Shown piece by piece: positions 1 through 7,316 of a DNA stretch of 25,296 bases. The number at the start of each line of letters is the position of its first letter. Position 1 is the stretch's first letter. Source of the DNA: Desulfurococcaceae archaeon UBA285 (GTDB taxonomy: Archaea; Thermoproteota; Thermoprotei_A; Sulfolobales; Desulfurococcaceae); NCBI GenBank assembly GCA_002495025.1, contig DADP01000042.1, positions 1-25,296 of the forward strand, written 5' to 3'. The notes beneath the pieces are model-generated. The model had not been told where the DNA came from. It saw only the letters and a list, made by a program, of their open reading frames with translations, and did not search any database. The translations under genes and the position numbers were made by a program.

Positions 1-41
1 ACACCGAGCTCATTAGACTAGGACTTGCATACATTATTGTA

Positions 42-944
42 TTGTTGAGGAGGTATATGGGTATTCCACTACACACAATACTATACGATGTTGTAAAAAT
101 CGGTGAATACAAGTATTTTGCACTCCACGAGCCAGAAGCAGCAGGGTTAATTGAAAAACTAGACTGGTTTAAAATAAGAGAGTTTATTAAAACCCATAAT
201 CCAGACGAACTAGATAGAATTATTATATCTGAAATAGATGATATAGCATATTCAACACTTGTAACAATAGAGTTTGATTGGGACCTAGTTAGAAACCATG
301 CTCTACGCGTTGTAGACTACATACTAGCCAGGGGTAAAATAAGAGCTTTTATTAAAGGTAGAGAGCTCATAATACCGCGGCCCAGTCCAGCTTTAAAACT
401 ACTTGCATATGTAGTAGTAAGCGAGGTGTTAGATGAAGAATCACTCACACCATCACTACTTACAGCTCACGGATTCTACGATGGAGAGAAGTTTACTGGT
501 TCCGTGGAGATCTATCCACCACTACCACTAGTTAAACCACCACAACCACTACTCGAAGTTGAAAGTAGTTTATTGGATAAAGTCTACTATGAAGACTACA
601 AGTTAATAGTTGAAGACATTGATACACTACTCTCACAAGTAAAACAAGCTAATTTACGTAGAATAGCATCACATATATCTAGTAGTAGAGAACAAGTAAT
701 TGCTGTAACACCACTAATATCAAAGAGTAATCTCGGGTTAACGAGTGTAGAAGAAATAGCTGTAAATCTAGGTGTAGAGCCGAGAGTAAACTATGCTACT
801 ATACTAACTATACTCAAAAAGATACGTGAACACAAGAAAATACTGGAGAGAGAAAGAGAATTGATATTGAAATACCTTGAAGACAAAGCTAGAGCTCTAT
901 ATATATCATATCTCGTATTAAACGAACTCGTTAAAAACCCCTAA
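42..944 (+). CDS. Unrecognised protein, 5' end possibly outside window
   Basis: I do not recognise this family. The frame stays open to base 3 of the window, so the true start may lie further left. Inside the window the candidates are TTG at 42, with no ribosome site, and ATG at 57, which has GGAGG only three bases upstream. The protein is about 300 residues, soluble and without signal peptide. It mixes acidic and aliphatic stretches, has a proline-rich segment near residues 157-172, and ends in a charged helical region (about 258-290) that may form a coiled coil. No catalytic motif is visible. It is followed after 50 bases by a small membrane protein on the same strand. Function unknown; that it is a real gene is well supported by length and codon pattern. 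Confidence 0.7.
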   Translation: MLRRYMGIPLHTILYDVVKIGEYKYFALHEPEAAGLIEKLDWFKIREFIKTHNPDELDRIIISEIDDIAYSTLVTIEFDWDLVRNHALRVVDYILARGKIRAFIKGRELIIPRPSPALKLLAYVVVSEVLDEESLTPSLLTAHGFYDGEKFTGSVEIYPPLPLVKPPQPLLEVESSLLDKVYYEDYKLIVEDIDTLLSQVKQANLRRIASHISSSREQVIAVTPLISKSNLGLTSVEEIAVNLGVEPRVNYATILTILKKIREHKKILERERELILKYLEDKARALYISYLVLNELVKNP

Positions 945-994
945 TGTATAATTCTATCAACTAGTATTAAACTAGAGAAGTCACGGTGTAGTAG

Positions 995-1414
995 TTGCCA
1001 AATCAGGTATTCTGCGATATAGGTAGTGTTACATCAATATTATCACTATACATTTCAATAATAGTTGTCGTTGTTGTCACCATATATGCACTCTTTGATG
1101 CCAAGAGAAAAATAGTTAAATATGTTTTAACACTTCTATTGCTACTACTCACACTCTTCAATTATTCCTACATATATATTGTTTCAACAAAGGCTGTTTT
1201 ATGTAATCCTCAATATGAGATCACTATACTCCCACTAGTAATACTTGAAAAAACAGATCTAGGAGGAGTAGTATACCCTGATTTAGGGCAAATATCAATA
1301 ATACTACTCTTTATCCTCTGGCTAGGAGAAATAAAGAATTTAATTAAACATAGACGAGTAGAGAGTGAATACATTGAATACACAGATACTATTGAACCCA
1401 GTCAATCCAGTTGA
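995..1414 (+). CDS. Small membrane protein, three predicted TM helices
   Basis: This is an unrecognised integral membrane protein of 139 residues. Hydrophobic segments lie at about residues 12-34, 43-65 and 98-117, with a loop of about 30 residues between the second and third helices and a charged, probably cytoplasmic tail. Positive charges follow TM1 (DAKRK) and TM3 (KHRR). The start is TTG, chosen because GGTG lies exactly six bases upstream (GGTG then TAGTAG then TTG), the spacing seen at many genes here. The 3' end overlaps the next gene (SfsA family) by up to 50 bases in another frame, so the two are probably translated together. No transporter or enzyme motif is visible. Confidence 0.65.
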   Translation: MPNQVFCDIGSVTSILSLYISIIVVVVVTIYALFDAKRKIVKYVLTLLLLLLTLFNYSYIYIVSTKAVLCNPQYEITILPLVILEKTDLGGVVYPDLGQISIILLFILWLGEIKNLIKHRRVESEYIEYTDTIEPSQSS

Positions 1415-2108
1415 ATGTATTATTCAAGAGAGAAAATCAAGGTTTATCGTTGAAGTATTATTAGACAATAAGCCTTCACTGGTATATTTAAACAATACTG
1501 GTAGATTAACCAATATACTAGTCAAGAATAGGAGAGGATACTGTATACCAAATAAGACCAGTAAATTAAAGTATAGATTGATTGCAGTCGAGAAAAACCA
1601 GTATGCATACCTAGTAGATACTAGTCTACAGGAAAAAACATTTGTAGAAGCTGTTCATCGAGGATATATACCGTGGCTAGAAAACTGTATACTCGTAAAG
1701 AGGAATTATAAACTCAACGGCGAAGTAGTAGATTATGCTTTTAACTGTAGTGGTAGACTCGTACTCGTTGAATTAAAAAGCGCTGTAATGGAGTTGCCGG
1801 GAGGGCTTGCTGGATATCCAGATGCACCAACACAGCGCGGGTGGAGACAGTTAAGTGCACTTGCAAAATACGTTGAGAGTGGCGGGAGTGGAATAGTAGT
1901 ATTTATAGCCGGCGTACCATTTAGCACTGGGTTTAAACTATATTGCAGTGTAGACAGAGAAATAAAGAAATACATAGATAGAGCTATAAGTGCAGGCGTC
2001 GTGTTCAGATCAGTAAACATCTTCTACAATCCAGACAGTAATAGTATTATACTGGGCAATTCAGACCTACCAATTGATCTAAATTGCTACCTAGACGACA
2101 ATGCTTAA
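1365..2108 (+). CDS. sfsA: SfsA family protein
   Basis: This is a homologue of E. coli SfsA, described as a sugar fermentation stimulation protein; the family is a nucleic-acid-binding PD-(D/E)XK nuclease-like fold whose archaeal role is not established. Visible signatures are NTGRL at residues 44-48, a PD-(D/E)XK-like set with D123, E136 and K138 (ELKSA), and the family hallmark YPDAPTQRG at 151-159 followed by RQLSAL. Its 247 residues are near the family length of about 230-240. The start is uncertain: GTG 1365, TTG 1374 and TTG 1389 are all possible and none has a strong ribosome site; each overlaps the membrane protein gene upstream. The stop overlaps a likely TATA box for the following tRNA. 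The family call is firm, the function is not. Confidence 0.85.
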   Translation: MNTLNTQILLNPVNPVECIIQERKSRFIVEVLLDNKPSLVYLNNTGRLTNILVKNRRGYCIPNKTSKLKYRLIAVEKNQYAYLVDTSLQEKTFVEAVHRGYIPWLENCILVKRNYKLNGEVVDYAFNCSGRLVLVELKSAVMELPGGLAGYPDAPTQRGWRQLSALAKYVESGGSGIVVFIAGVPFSTGFKLYCSVDREIKKYIDRAISAGVVFRSVNIFYNPDSNSIILGNSDLPIDLNCYLDDNA

Positions 2109-2112
2109 AAAA
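2103..2112 (+). promoter_or_regulatory. Probable TATA box for tRNA-Glu
   Basis: An A-rich TTAAAAAA element overlaps the SfsA stop codon and is centred about 32 bases upstream of the mature tRNA 5' end. This fits archaeal TBP/TFB spacing with a transcript start near 2134. A second AT-rich stretch (TTTATATAG, about 2129-2137) is too close to the tRNA to act as its TATA box. Confidence 0.4.
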
Positions 2113-2139
2113 CCCCTTAGAATTCTAGTTTATATAGAT

Positions 2140-2237
2140 GCCGCCGTAGTATAGCCCGGTCAAGTATGCGGGCCTCTCGAGCCCCTGTAGGGAGGCGTGG
2201 AAAGCCCGTGACCCGGGTTCAAATCCCGGCGGCGGCA
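2140..2237 (+). tRNA. tRNA-Glu (CTC), intron-containing
   Basis: A complete cloverleaf is formed once a 23-base intron is removed. The acceptor stem GCCGCCG pairs with CGGCGGC at 2230-2236, with discriminator A2237. The D stem is GTAT/GTAT with G-U pairs. The anticodon stem is CGGGC (2169-2173) with GCCCG (2204-2208), and the loop has T33 and anticodon CTC at 2176-2178. The T stem is CCGGG/CCCGG with loop TTCAAAT. The mature tRNA is 75 nt and the short variable region (TGAC) rules out a class II tRNA. CCA is not encoded. It lies between sfsA and the convergent dcd gene, whose stop is 13 bases away. Confidence 0.93.
2180..2202 (+). other. tRNA-Glu intron, 23 nt, canonical 37/38 site
   Basis: The intron is inferred from the uninterrupted cloverleaf left after its removal. 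Cutting between G37 and A38 is the standard archaeal position. Because AGCCC occurs at both boundaries, the cut could slide up to five bases. At 37/38 the bulges would be CGA and AAA, and an inner intron helix GCC/GGC forms (2181-2183 with 2194-2196). The central four-pair helix is weak, with one C-G pair, two G-U pairs and one mismatch. Confidence 0.8.
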
Positions 2238-2250
2238 TTTTTCCAACGCC

Positions 2251-2778
2251 TTAATCTGGTTTTGGAGGTGTTACATTGACTTGTCCCTGGTATTTGCCCT
2301 GGTAGGGCCTGTAGACCGGGCTACTCGTCCTCAAGAATACAACGTGTAGAAATCTCTGCTCTGGGTATACTCTAACTGGATGCATACCGCCAATCAGCTC
2401 GATGGTTACATTTCCCTTGAATCCAGCGTCTATTACTGTTGGTGGAATGTATAGTCCCGCCCTCGCGAAGCTACTCCGCAGGTTTACTAGTCCTACTAGG
2501 TCGTGTGGTAGCTCGACCCATTCGAGCGTGGTGGCTAATACGTGTTCGTATGGTTTCACTAGAAACCCGTTTTCAGCGTCTATGTCTATACATTCAAGTG
2601 CTTCTGGTACATTCATTGTTTTTGTATCTATTACTACATTGTTTCCTTTAAACCTACAGAATCTATAACCAAACCTCAAGTCAACACCATTTTCTCTAAC
2701 AGTGTCTGGGTAGAGTGGGTCTATAACCAGTAATTTCTTTTCGAGGTAGACACGTATATCCCAATCGCTTAGTATCAA
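2251..2778 (-). CDS. dcd: dCTP deaminase (dUTPase-fold)
   Basis: The product deaminates dCTP to dUTP, feeding dUMP for thymidylate synthesis; some archaeal members also hydrolyse dUTP to dUMP. The 175-residue trimer-fold protein shows RSSFAR at 101-106 (the nucleotide-binding Ser/Arg set), the core motif AGFKGNVTIEL with the catalytic-type E127, and a C-terminal YQGKYQGQ typical of Dcd. The start is TTG at 2778, because AGGTGG lies six bases upstream and the protein then begins MILSDWDI as in relatives; a longer frame to 2838 adds a hydrophobic tail unlike the family. It is the last gene of the nrdD-nrdG-thyX-dcd series, 84 bases after thyX, with a T-rich tract between, so it may also have its own promoter. 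Whether it is mono- or bifunctional cannot be decided here. Confidence 0.9.
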   Translation of the reverse strand: MILSDWDIRVYLEKKLLVIDPLYPDTVRENGVDLRFGYRFCRFKGNNVVIDTKTMNVPEALECIDIDAENGFLVKPYEHVLATTLEWVELPHDLVGLVNLRSSFARAGLYIPPTVIDAGFKGNVTIELIGGMHPVRVYPEQRFLHVVFLRTSSPVYRPYQGKYQGQVNVTPPKPD

Positions 2779-2818
2779 TATAAACCACCTCACTAGTGTA
2801 TAAATATGAATTCCTTTT

Positions 2819-2837
2819 AAACAAAAACAAAAAAACA
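2819..2837 (-). terminator. T-rich terminator after thyX
   Basis: On the minus strand this is an almost pure run of T broken by single G bases, 26-44 bases beyond the thyX stop. Archaeal intrinsic termination commonly uses such T tracts without a hairpin. An AAAAGG/TTTAAA element and a TTTATAC element follow before dcd, so dcd may be transcribed both by read-through and from its own promoter. Confidence 0.45.
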
Positions 2838-2862
2838 ATGTATACTGGTATCTGTCTACCCG

Positions 2863-3756
2863 TTATATCGATCCAGCCGTGTTTAAACACTCAAGTATTT
2901 TATGTCTTGGTGTTTTCTCTGGACATCTCTCAATTGTAAACTCGCACCTGTCCTCTAGGAACTCGTTTAGTGTGCAGGGCTGGCTTCTACTCCTGTTTTC
3001 GGCGAGCACGCATCTTGGACCCGTGTATTTGAATATCCCGGGGTGGACTGATACAAGCTGTCTCCAAAGCTCCCACGCTATAAATCGTATCTCCCATTGT
3101 GCACGGCTACACATTCTCAATGGGAGGAAGACCTCTACTAGCTCACGAGCGTTCATAGAGACAATAATTCTCGTCTTCACGGCTTGTGGTAGGAGGTATC
3201 TGGCGTCTTCATAGGATATCCCGTTAGCGAGCGCTTTGTAGTATTCAGCTGTAGACGCTAGTAGGCCTTTGAGAAAGTCCTCATTCCTGTTCTCTACGAT
3301 TACTGGTGGTATAATGAAAGCCTGTGAAACAAGCTCTAGTAGCTGGTTGAATACGAGGTTGCTTTTAACTACTTCTTCTAGTAGCAGGGCTGTTTCTCCA
3401 AATGTAGCTGGCGGGTTTCTACCTAGTAGTCTAGATGCTTCTTCCACGAGGCTCTTCAGGTATTTATCACTATATCTCTGACTCAACTGTGTGTAGCTGG
3501 CGTGGCGGTGTCTAACCAGCTGGTGGCTACAAACCCGGCTACAAGTTACCTCGAAGACATAGATGCTGTGTTCTAATGGGCTACCATGACCTCTTACAAC
3601 CAGCTCTCTAAGCCAGTTTTCAATGTCTTCCCTGCTCATTTTCTCGTTTATACTATTAAAGTCTCTTGGTGAAAGCGTTGCTTTTGCACTAGTAGCAATA
3701 ATTCTCTCGGCGTCTGGGAGATAATATAATAGTTTAACACTTGGTAGATACTTCAA
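2863..3756 (-). CDS. thyX: Flavin-dependent thymidylate synthase ThyX
   Basis: ThyX methylates dUMP to dTMP with methylene-tetrahydrofolate (or an archaeal equivalent), NAD(P)H and FAD. The diagnostic RHRX7S motif is present at residues 82-92 (R82, H83, R84, S92), followed by QRYS. At 297 residues it is longer than the usual 210-250; the extra length is mostly a C-terminal tail with cysteines at about 249, 261, 271, 278 and 290. The start is TTG at 3756, which overlaps the nrdG TGA stop in the sequence TTGA, so the two are translationally coupled. Genes nrdD and nrdG lie upstream and dcd downstream, a context that supports a role in dNTP supply. Base composition (about 47% G+C in a sampled 60-base line, 3121-3180) is above that of most neighbours. 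Confidence 0.95.
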   Translation of the reverse strand: MKYLPSVKLLYYLPDAERIIATSAKATLSPRDFNSINEKMSREDIENWLRELVVRGHGSPLEHSIYVFEVTCSRVCSHQLVRHRHASYTQLSQRYSDKYLKSLVEEASRLLGRNPPATFGETALLLEEVVKSNLVFNQLLELVSQAFIIPPVIVENRNEDFLKGLLASTAEYYKALANGISYEDARYLLPQAVKTRIIVSMNARELVEVFLPLRMCSRAQWEIRFIAWELWRQLVSVHPGIFKYTGPRCVLAENRSRSQPCTLNEFLEDRCEFTIERCPEKTPRHKILECLNTAGSI

Positions 3757-4511
3757 CGTGTAAACCCCGATATGGATTTAACTATTATTTTATTAAACCC
3801 CTTCTCGTTGAAAACACTGGTAAGTTTTTTCACTTGTTCATCGTCTACAATACAGTGTTTTCTACACCACGCTGGATCCCTTGGGTTTGTGAACGGCTCT
3901 CCTATTAGTGGATTAAAGACCACTGTTGTTTTATCTGGGTTTAAATACGATATTATTTCATCAAGGTATTTCTCTAGTATGCTGGGAGCTAGCTCTTTAT
4001 AGACTGGTATTCTAAGCTCTAATTCTACGCCTTTACTCCCTAGGTATTTAAGGGATTCTACGAAGTTTCTCCATAAAACCATAGATGCCTTTTCGGGTAG
4101 ACCGTATAAGAAGCCTGGTGGTATTTTAAAGTCTGTTGCCACGTGGTCTACCAGTCCCGGTTCTACAATGTGTTTTAAGTAGTGTAGAGGCGTTGTTAAA
4201 TTAGAGTTTAAACTTGTAGCAAGCCCTATTCGACGTGTTTTCTCAAATAATTCTTTTACACTAGTGTATTGTATTAGGGGTTCTCCACCAGTAACGTGTA
4301 GGTAGTCTACGAGGAACTTGCTGGCTTCAACTTCCTCTAGTATTGTGTCTACCTCGATCCACCTACACAGCTTAGAGTCTCGTTCTGCAATCCGCCAGTT
4401 GTGGCAGAATGGACACTGGAGATTACAGCCGCAAAGCCAGAGAGTAAACGTCGGGTGTTCTACAACATCGACAAGTGAGACGCTCTTCCAGCCAGCTGTA
4501 TATAAACGCAT
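3753..4511 (-). CDS. nrdG: Radical SAM activase of anaerobic ribonucleotide reductase
   Basis: This radical SAM enzyme is expected to use SAM and a [4Fe-4S] cluster to make the glycyl radical on NrdD. The CX3CX2C cluster motif is C29-C33-C36 (CNLQCPFC), and the SAM-binding GGEP motif follows at about residue 95. At 252 residues it is larger than E. coli NrdG (154), as often seen in archaeal activases related to the pyruvate formate-lyase activating enzyme family. Start ATG 4511 has GGAGG seven bases upstream. It sits 47 bases after nrdD and overlaps thyX. Family and partner are strongly indicated by the context; a paralogous activase for another glycyl-radical enzyme is less likely. Confidence 0.92.
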   Translation of the reverse strand: MRLYTAGWKSVSLVDVVEHPTFTLWLCGCNLQCPFCHNWRIAERDSKLCRWIEVDTILEEVEASKFLVDYLHVTGGEPLIQYTSVKELFEKTRRIGLATSLNSNLTTPLHYLKHIVEPGLVDHVATDFKIPPGFLYGLPEKASMVLWRNFVESLKYLGSKGVELELRIPVYKELAPSILEKYLDEIISYLNPDKTTVVFNPLIGEPFTNPRDPAWCRKHCIVDDEQVKKLTSVFNEKGFNKIIVKSISGFTR

Positions 4512-4558
4512 AGTGAATCCTCCACGTGGAAGCAGAAGGCGGAGTAGGGAAAAACAGT

Positions 4559-6490
4559 TTAGAATTTATAGTGTTGTCTCTGCCAGAACTCTCTCCTGCG
4601 GTATGGATTCCAGTTTCTGAGTGGGCGGTAGTAGCCGATAATCCTGCTCCAGACATCAATGTTTTCACTTCCGCACCTAGGGCATGCCCTGTAGAGCCCT
4701 GTAAAGGTAGAGTCGCAGTTGTTACAGTGGGTTATAGCTGGCGTGAAGCTCCAGTAGACTATATCGGTCTCCATTATCCTCTTTGCTAGTTTGGCGAGGG
4801 CTTCTGGATCAGGCTCCTCGGCGAGGAATAAGTGCATCATGACGCCACCCGTGAAGTATTTCTGAACTCTCTGCTCCACTTCAATCCTGTCTGGGAGCTC
4901 CATTTCTGCATAGTATGGTGCGACGCTAGTGCTGTATAGTGGCTCAGCTGGCAGGTATTCAGCTAGCTCTGGATACAGCTTCATATCTCTAAGAGCCAGC
5001 TTTGGAGCCGCTGATTCGCCTGGTACTTCTTCTACATTCCACGGCGTACCAGTCTCCATCATCCACTCTCTCGCACGGCTCGTGGCGAATTCAACCATTC
5101 TCCTCATTAGCTCTGCCGCCCTGAGCCAGTCTTTCCTGGCGCCGTCGAGCCATAGCTTTGGCTCCTGCATGAGGATGGCGGCTGCTTCGGGGAGCCCGAT
5201 TATTCCAATTGTGTTGAAGTGGCTAGAGGGGAATTCATGCATGTATTCTAGTATCATGGCGTAGAAGTTTGGATACTGCTTCATGAGCTTAATGTATCTC
5301 TCCCTTTGCCAGTCAACAGCTTCTCTCACCAGCTTCAACCTCTGATCATAGAGCTCCCAGAACCTAGACTCCTCCCTCTGGGCTTCTAGAGCAATCCTCG
5401 GCAAATTAATATCAACAACGTTGACCGAGCCAGTGATGTCGGGCATAGCCCAGAGACCACCGAAGCGTTGTTTCTCGATTTGCTTCCAGTATTCCTCACG
5501 GGCTTCTTCAACATCCCTCTTACTCATAGACAACTTGAACTTAGAGCCGTTGAAGGCATACAATAATTCATTTTTATCCACATTAAGCCTGCAACACATG
5601 GCGAAGCTGGCGTCTGGGTCGACGACCCTGGTGTTCAGCCAGTAGAAGCTTCCACGCTTGGCGGCTACTCTGAATACCAGTTCGTGTAGCTCCGGGTCTT
5701 CCCATATCCAGGAGGCGGTAACCATTAGTGTTGGTATGGGGAATGTGAAGGGTTGTCCCACGGCGTCTCCTTCTAGGTATAGCTGGAATAGTGCCTTGAG
5801 GAATTTCTTCGCCTCTTCTTCGTATTCACCCAATACTCCTGCTTCTCTACCACCATAGACTGCGTGGTCTCCCTCTAGCATCTTCTTCGGGGCGTTCATT
5901 GTAATAGTGAAGTTGGTGAATGGTGTCTGTAGCCCGATTCTCGTGGGGTAGTTGAGGTTGAAGAGGAGCCTCTGTAGTTGTTGCTTCAACTGCTTCTCGT
6001 CTGGTTTATCGTTGCGTATGAAGGGCCCGGCATACCACTCGACGCTGGAGAATGCCTGTGCGCCGGTGAAGTAGTGTTGCATGGTAATCAAGTAGTTTGC
6101 AATGTGGTCTACGAGCGTGTCGAGGTGTCTAGCCGGCCTCGAGATAACCGTGGGTGTCTTCAAGCCTTTTTCAAGCAGTCGTGCAATACTGTGTCCTGTA
6201 CAATATGGAAGCCACACACTGTATGGTAGTTTATGTATGTATATTAATCCATCCATGTGTGCTCTTAGTATGTGGTTTGGAATTAAATTGTAGGCATCTT
6301 CTTTGATTTTCTCGTCGAGTAGCCATGCGAAAAAGCTACCGGGTCCCTGGTATCTATTTGCGTTTTCATTAACGTCGAGTCTGTTCCACTCTGCATAAAC
6401 GTCTAGAGGGTCTCGTAGATGTAGAGTTGTCTCTTGCATAAAACACGCCTCTCTTCCCTTATCATTAATCGGTTGGTTAAAAACCGTCAT
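4559..6490 (-). CDS. nrdD: Anaerobic (class III) ribonucleoside-triphosphate reductase
   Basis: NrdD reduces ribonucleoside triphosphates to dNTPs with a glycyl radical. Seen in the sequence: a C-terminal zinc site C589-C592-C603-C606 (CNNC and CPRC), the glycyl-radical motif RIIGYY with G619, and conserved-looking active-site cysteines in PYCTGHS and FAMCCRLN. The length (643) is below that of E. coli NrdD (712) because no N-terminal ATP-cone domain is present; the catalytic barrel begins almost at once. ATG 6490 has no ribosome site, and ATG 6439 (MQETT) with GAGGCG upstream is a credible alternative that removes 17 residues. A TATA-like element lies near 6544-6553. Base composition is distinct: sampled 60-base lines have 53-60% G+C against roughly 32-45% elsewhere. 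It is the first gene of the dNTP series. Confidence 0.95.
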   Translation of the reverse strand: MTVFNQPINDKGREACFMQETTLHLRDPLDVYAEWNRLDVNENANRYQGPGSFFAWLLDEKIKEDAYNLIPNHILRAHMDGLIYIHKLPYSVWLPYCTGHSIARLLEKGLKTPTVISRPARHLDTLVDHIANYLITMQHYFTGAQAFSSVEWYAGPFIRNDKPDEKQLKQQLQRLLFNLNYPTRIGLQTPFTNFTITMNAPKKMLEGDHAVYGGREAGVLGEYEEEAKKFLKALFQLYLEGDAVGQPFTFPIPTLMVTASWIWEDPELHELVFRVAAKRGSFYWLNTRVVDPDASFAMCCRLNVDKNELLYAFNGSKFKLSMSKRDVEEAREEYWKQIEKQRFGGLWAMPDITGSVNVVDINLPRIALEAQREESRFWELYDQRLKLVREAVDWQRERYIKLMKQYPNFYAMILEYMHEFPSSHFNTIGIIGLPEAAAILMQEPKLWLDGARKDWLRAAELMRRMVEFATSRAREWMMETGTPWNVEEVPGESAAPKLALRDMKLYPELAEYLPAEPLYSTSVAPYYAEMELPDRIEVEQRVQKYFTGGVMMHLFLAEEPDPEALAKLAKRIMETDIVYWSFTPAITHCNNCDSTFTGLYRACPRCGSENIDVWSRIIGYYRPLRNWNPYRRREFWQRQHYKF

Positions 6491-6543
6491 TGAAGTGTCT
6501 AGCTAAAAGTTCACGGGTATTTTTGAATTCTAAACTCTACTTG

Positions 6544-6553
6544 AATATTTATA
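6544..6553 (-). promoter_or_regulatory. TATA-like element upstream of nrdD
   Basis: On the minus strand this reads TATAAATATT and overlaps the stop of Nep1. A transcript start about 26 bases downstream (near 6523) would give leaders of about 33 bases to ATG 6490 or 84 bases to ATG 6439. Confidence 0.4.
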
Positions 6554-7241
6554 GTTCTATGATGCCCAGTATTCTCTCAGCTGAAGCGATTACTCTGGAT
6601 ACAACAATATGGGTTGATAGAGGCTCTCTATATATAGAGTAGCATTTAACAGCCTGTTTCTTTGTTTCTTCTTCGAAGTCTCCATGTGGAAATCCTCCTA
6701 TACCAATTGCTAGTTTATCTCTAATTGCTTCTTCTACAACACTGTATACTGGTTTGTATTCGCATTCTTCGCTTAGTAGTATTAGTCCTTTACTCATTGA
6801 TTCTTTTATTAAATCTTCTAGTTTAATGGTTTTAAGGTATAATAGTGGTTTATCACTACCTGGCGGTACTCTACCTTCTTTAAATAATTGCTCCATTAAC
6901 CCTACAAATCTATTGTAGTTTCTCGGTATTCTCGTAGATGGATCTATGAATACAGCGTGTCCTTCAATAGTATAGATATATGTGGATAAACCACCAGTTT
7001 TATTTAAGGGGCTTTCAAGTGCTTCTAGTAGTGCTATGTGGACGATGTCTGGTCTACCGCGCTTTTCTGCTCTTGGTAGTTTCTTCATTGCATGATAGTG
7101 TATACTCTTATCTAGTAGTATCTCTGTTGGTTTTTTACCACGTCTACTAGCTGTTTTAACTACTGCTGGGTGGTTTGCTATTGATGCTGGAACTGTTTCT
7201 AGTGAGGCCTCTAGTAGTATTAATACTAGTTTTCTACTCAT
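6549..7241 (-). CDS. nep1: Nep1/Emg1 rRNA pseudouridine N1-methyltransferase
   Basis: This SPOUT-class methyltransferase methylates N1 of a pseudouridine in the small-subunit rRNA helix 35 loop and is needed for small-subunit assembly. The 230-residue protein carries the family blocks LLDKSIHYHAMKKL (about 42-55), KRGRPDIVH (about 60-68), and TRIPRNYNRF with the following GLMEQL (about 103-118), plus a C-terminal GIGGFPHG of the SAM-binding knot region. Start ATG 7241 lies only a few bases from the transcript start predicted by a TATA element at 7268-7278, so the message is probably nearly leaderless. It is divergent from rnp4, which begins the ribosome and translation block, so the rRNA-maturation role fits its neighbours. 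Confidence 0.94.
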   Translation of the reverse strand: MSRKLVLILLEASLETVPASIANHPAVVKTASRRGKKPTEILLDKSIHYHAMKKLPRAEKRGRPDIVHIALLEALESPLNKTGGLSTYIYTIEGHAVFIDPSTRIPRNYNRFVGLMEQLFKEGRVPPGSDKPLLYLKTIKLEDLIKESMSKGLILLSEECEYKPVYSVVEEAIRDKLAIGIGGFPHGDFEEETKKQAVKCYSIYREPLSTHIVVSRVIASAERILGIIEL

Positions 7242-7267
7242 AATCTTATTCCTCTATAACCACAACA

Positions 7268-7292
7268 CTATAATCTATAACACCTTTTAATC
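7268..7292. promoter_or_regulatory. Divergent promoter between nep1 and rnp4
   Basis: This 75-base gap contains overlapping TATA-like elements: TATAGATTATAG on the minus strand, about 26 bases before a leaderless-type start for nep1, and CTATAATCTATA or CCTTTTAATC on the plus strand for rnp4. The rnp4 start has GGAGGAG just upstream. Confidence 0.45.
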
Positions 7293-7316
7293 AATGTAGT
7301 TTTTAGTGGAGGAGAA

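Noticed and set aside
2140..2237. tRNA with a long variable arm (Leu or Ser type)
   Set aside because: At 98 bases it looks class II at first, but no class II anticodon arm folds; removing 23 bases gives a perfect tRNA-Glu(CTC).
2779..2890. Longer dcd (start 2838) and a 64-codon frame at 2696-2890
   Set aside because: The extension is hydrophobic and unlike Dcd; the TTG at 2778 has a clear ribosome site. The 64-codon frame overlaps dcd and thyX and has no support.
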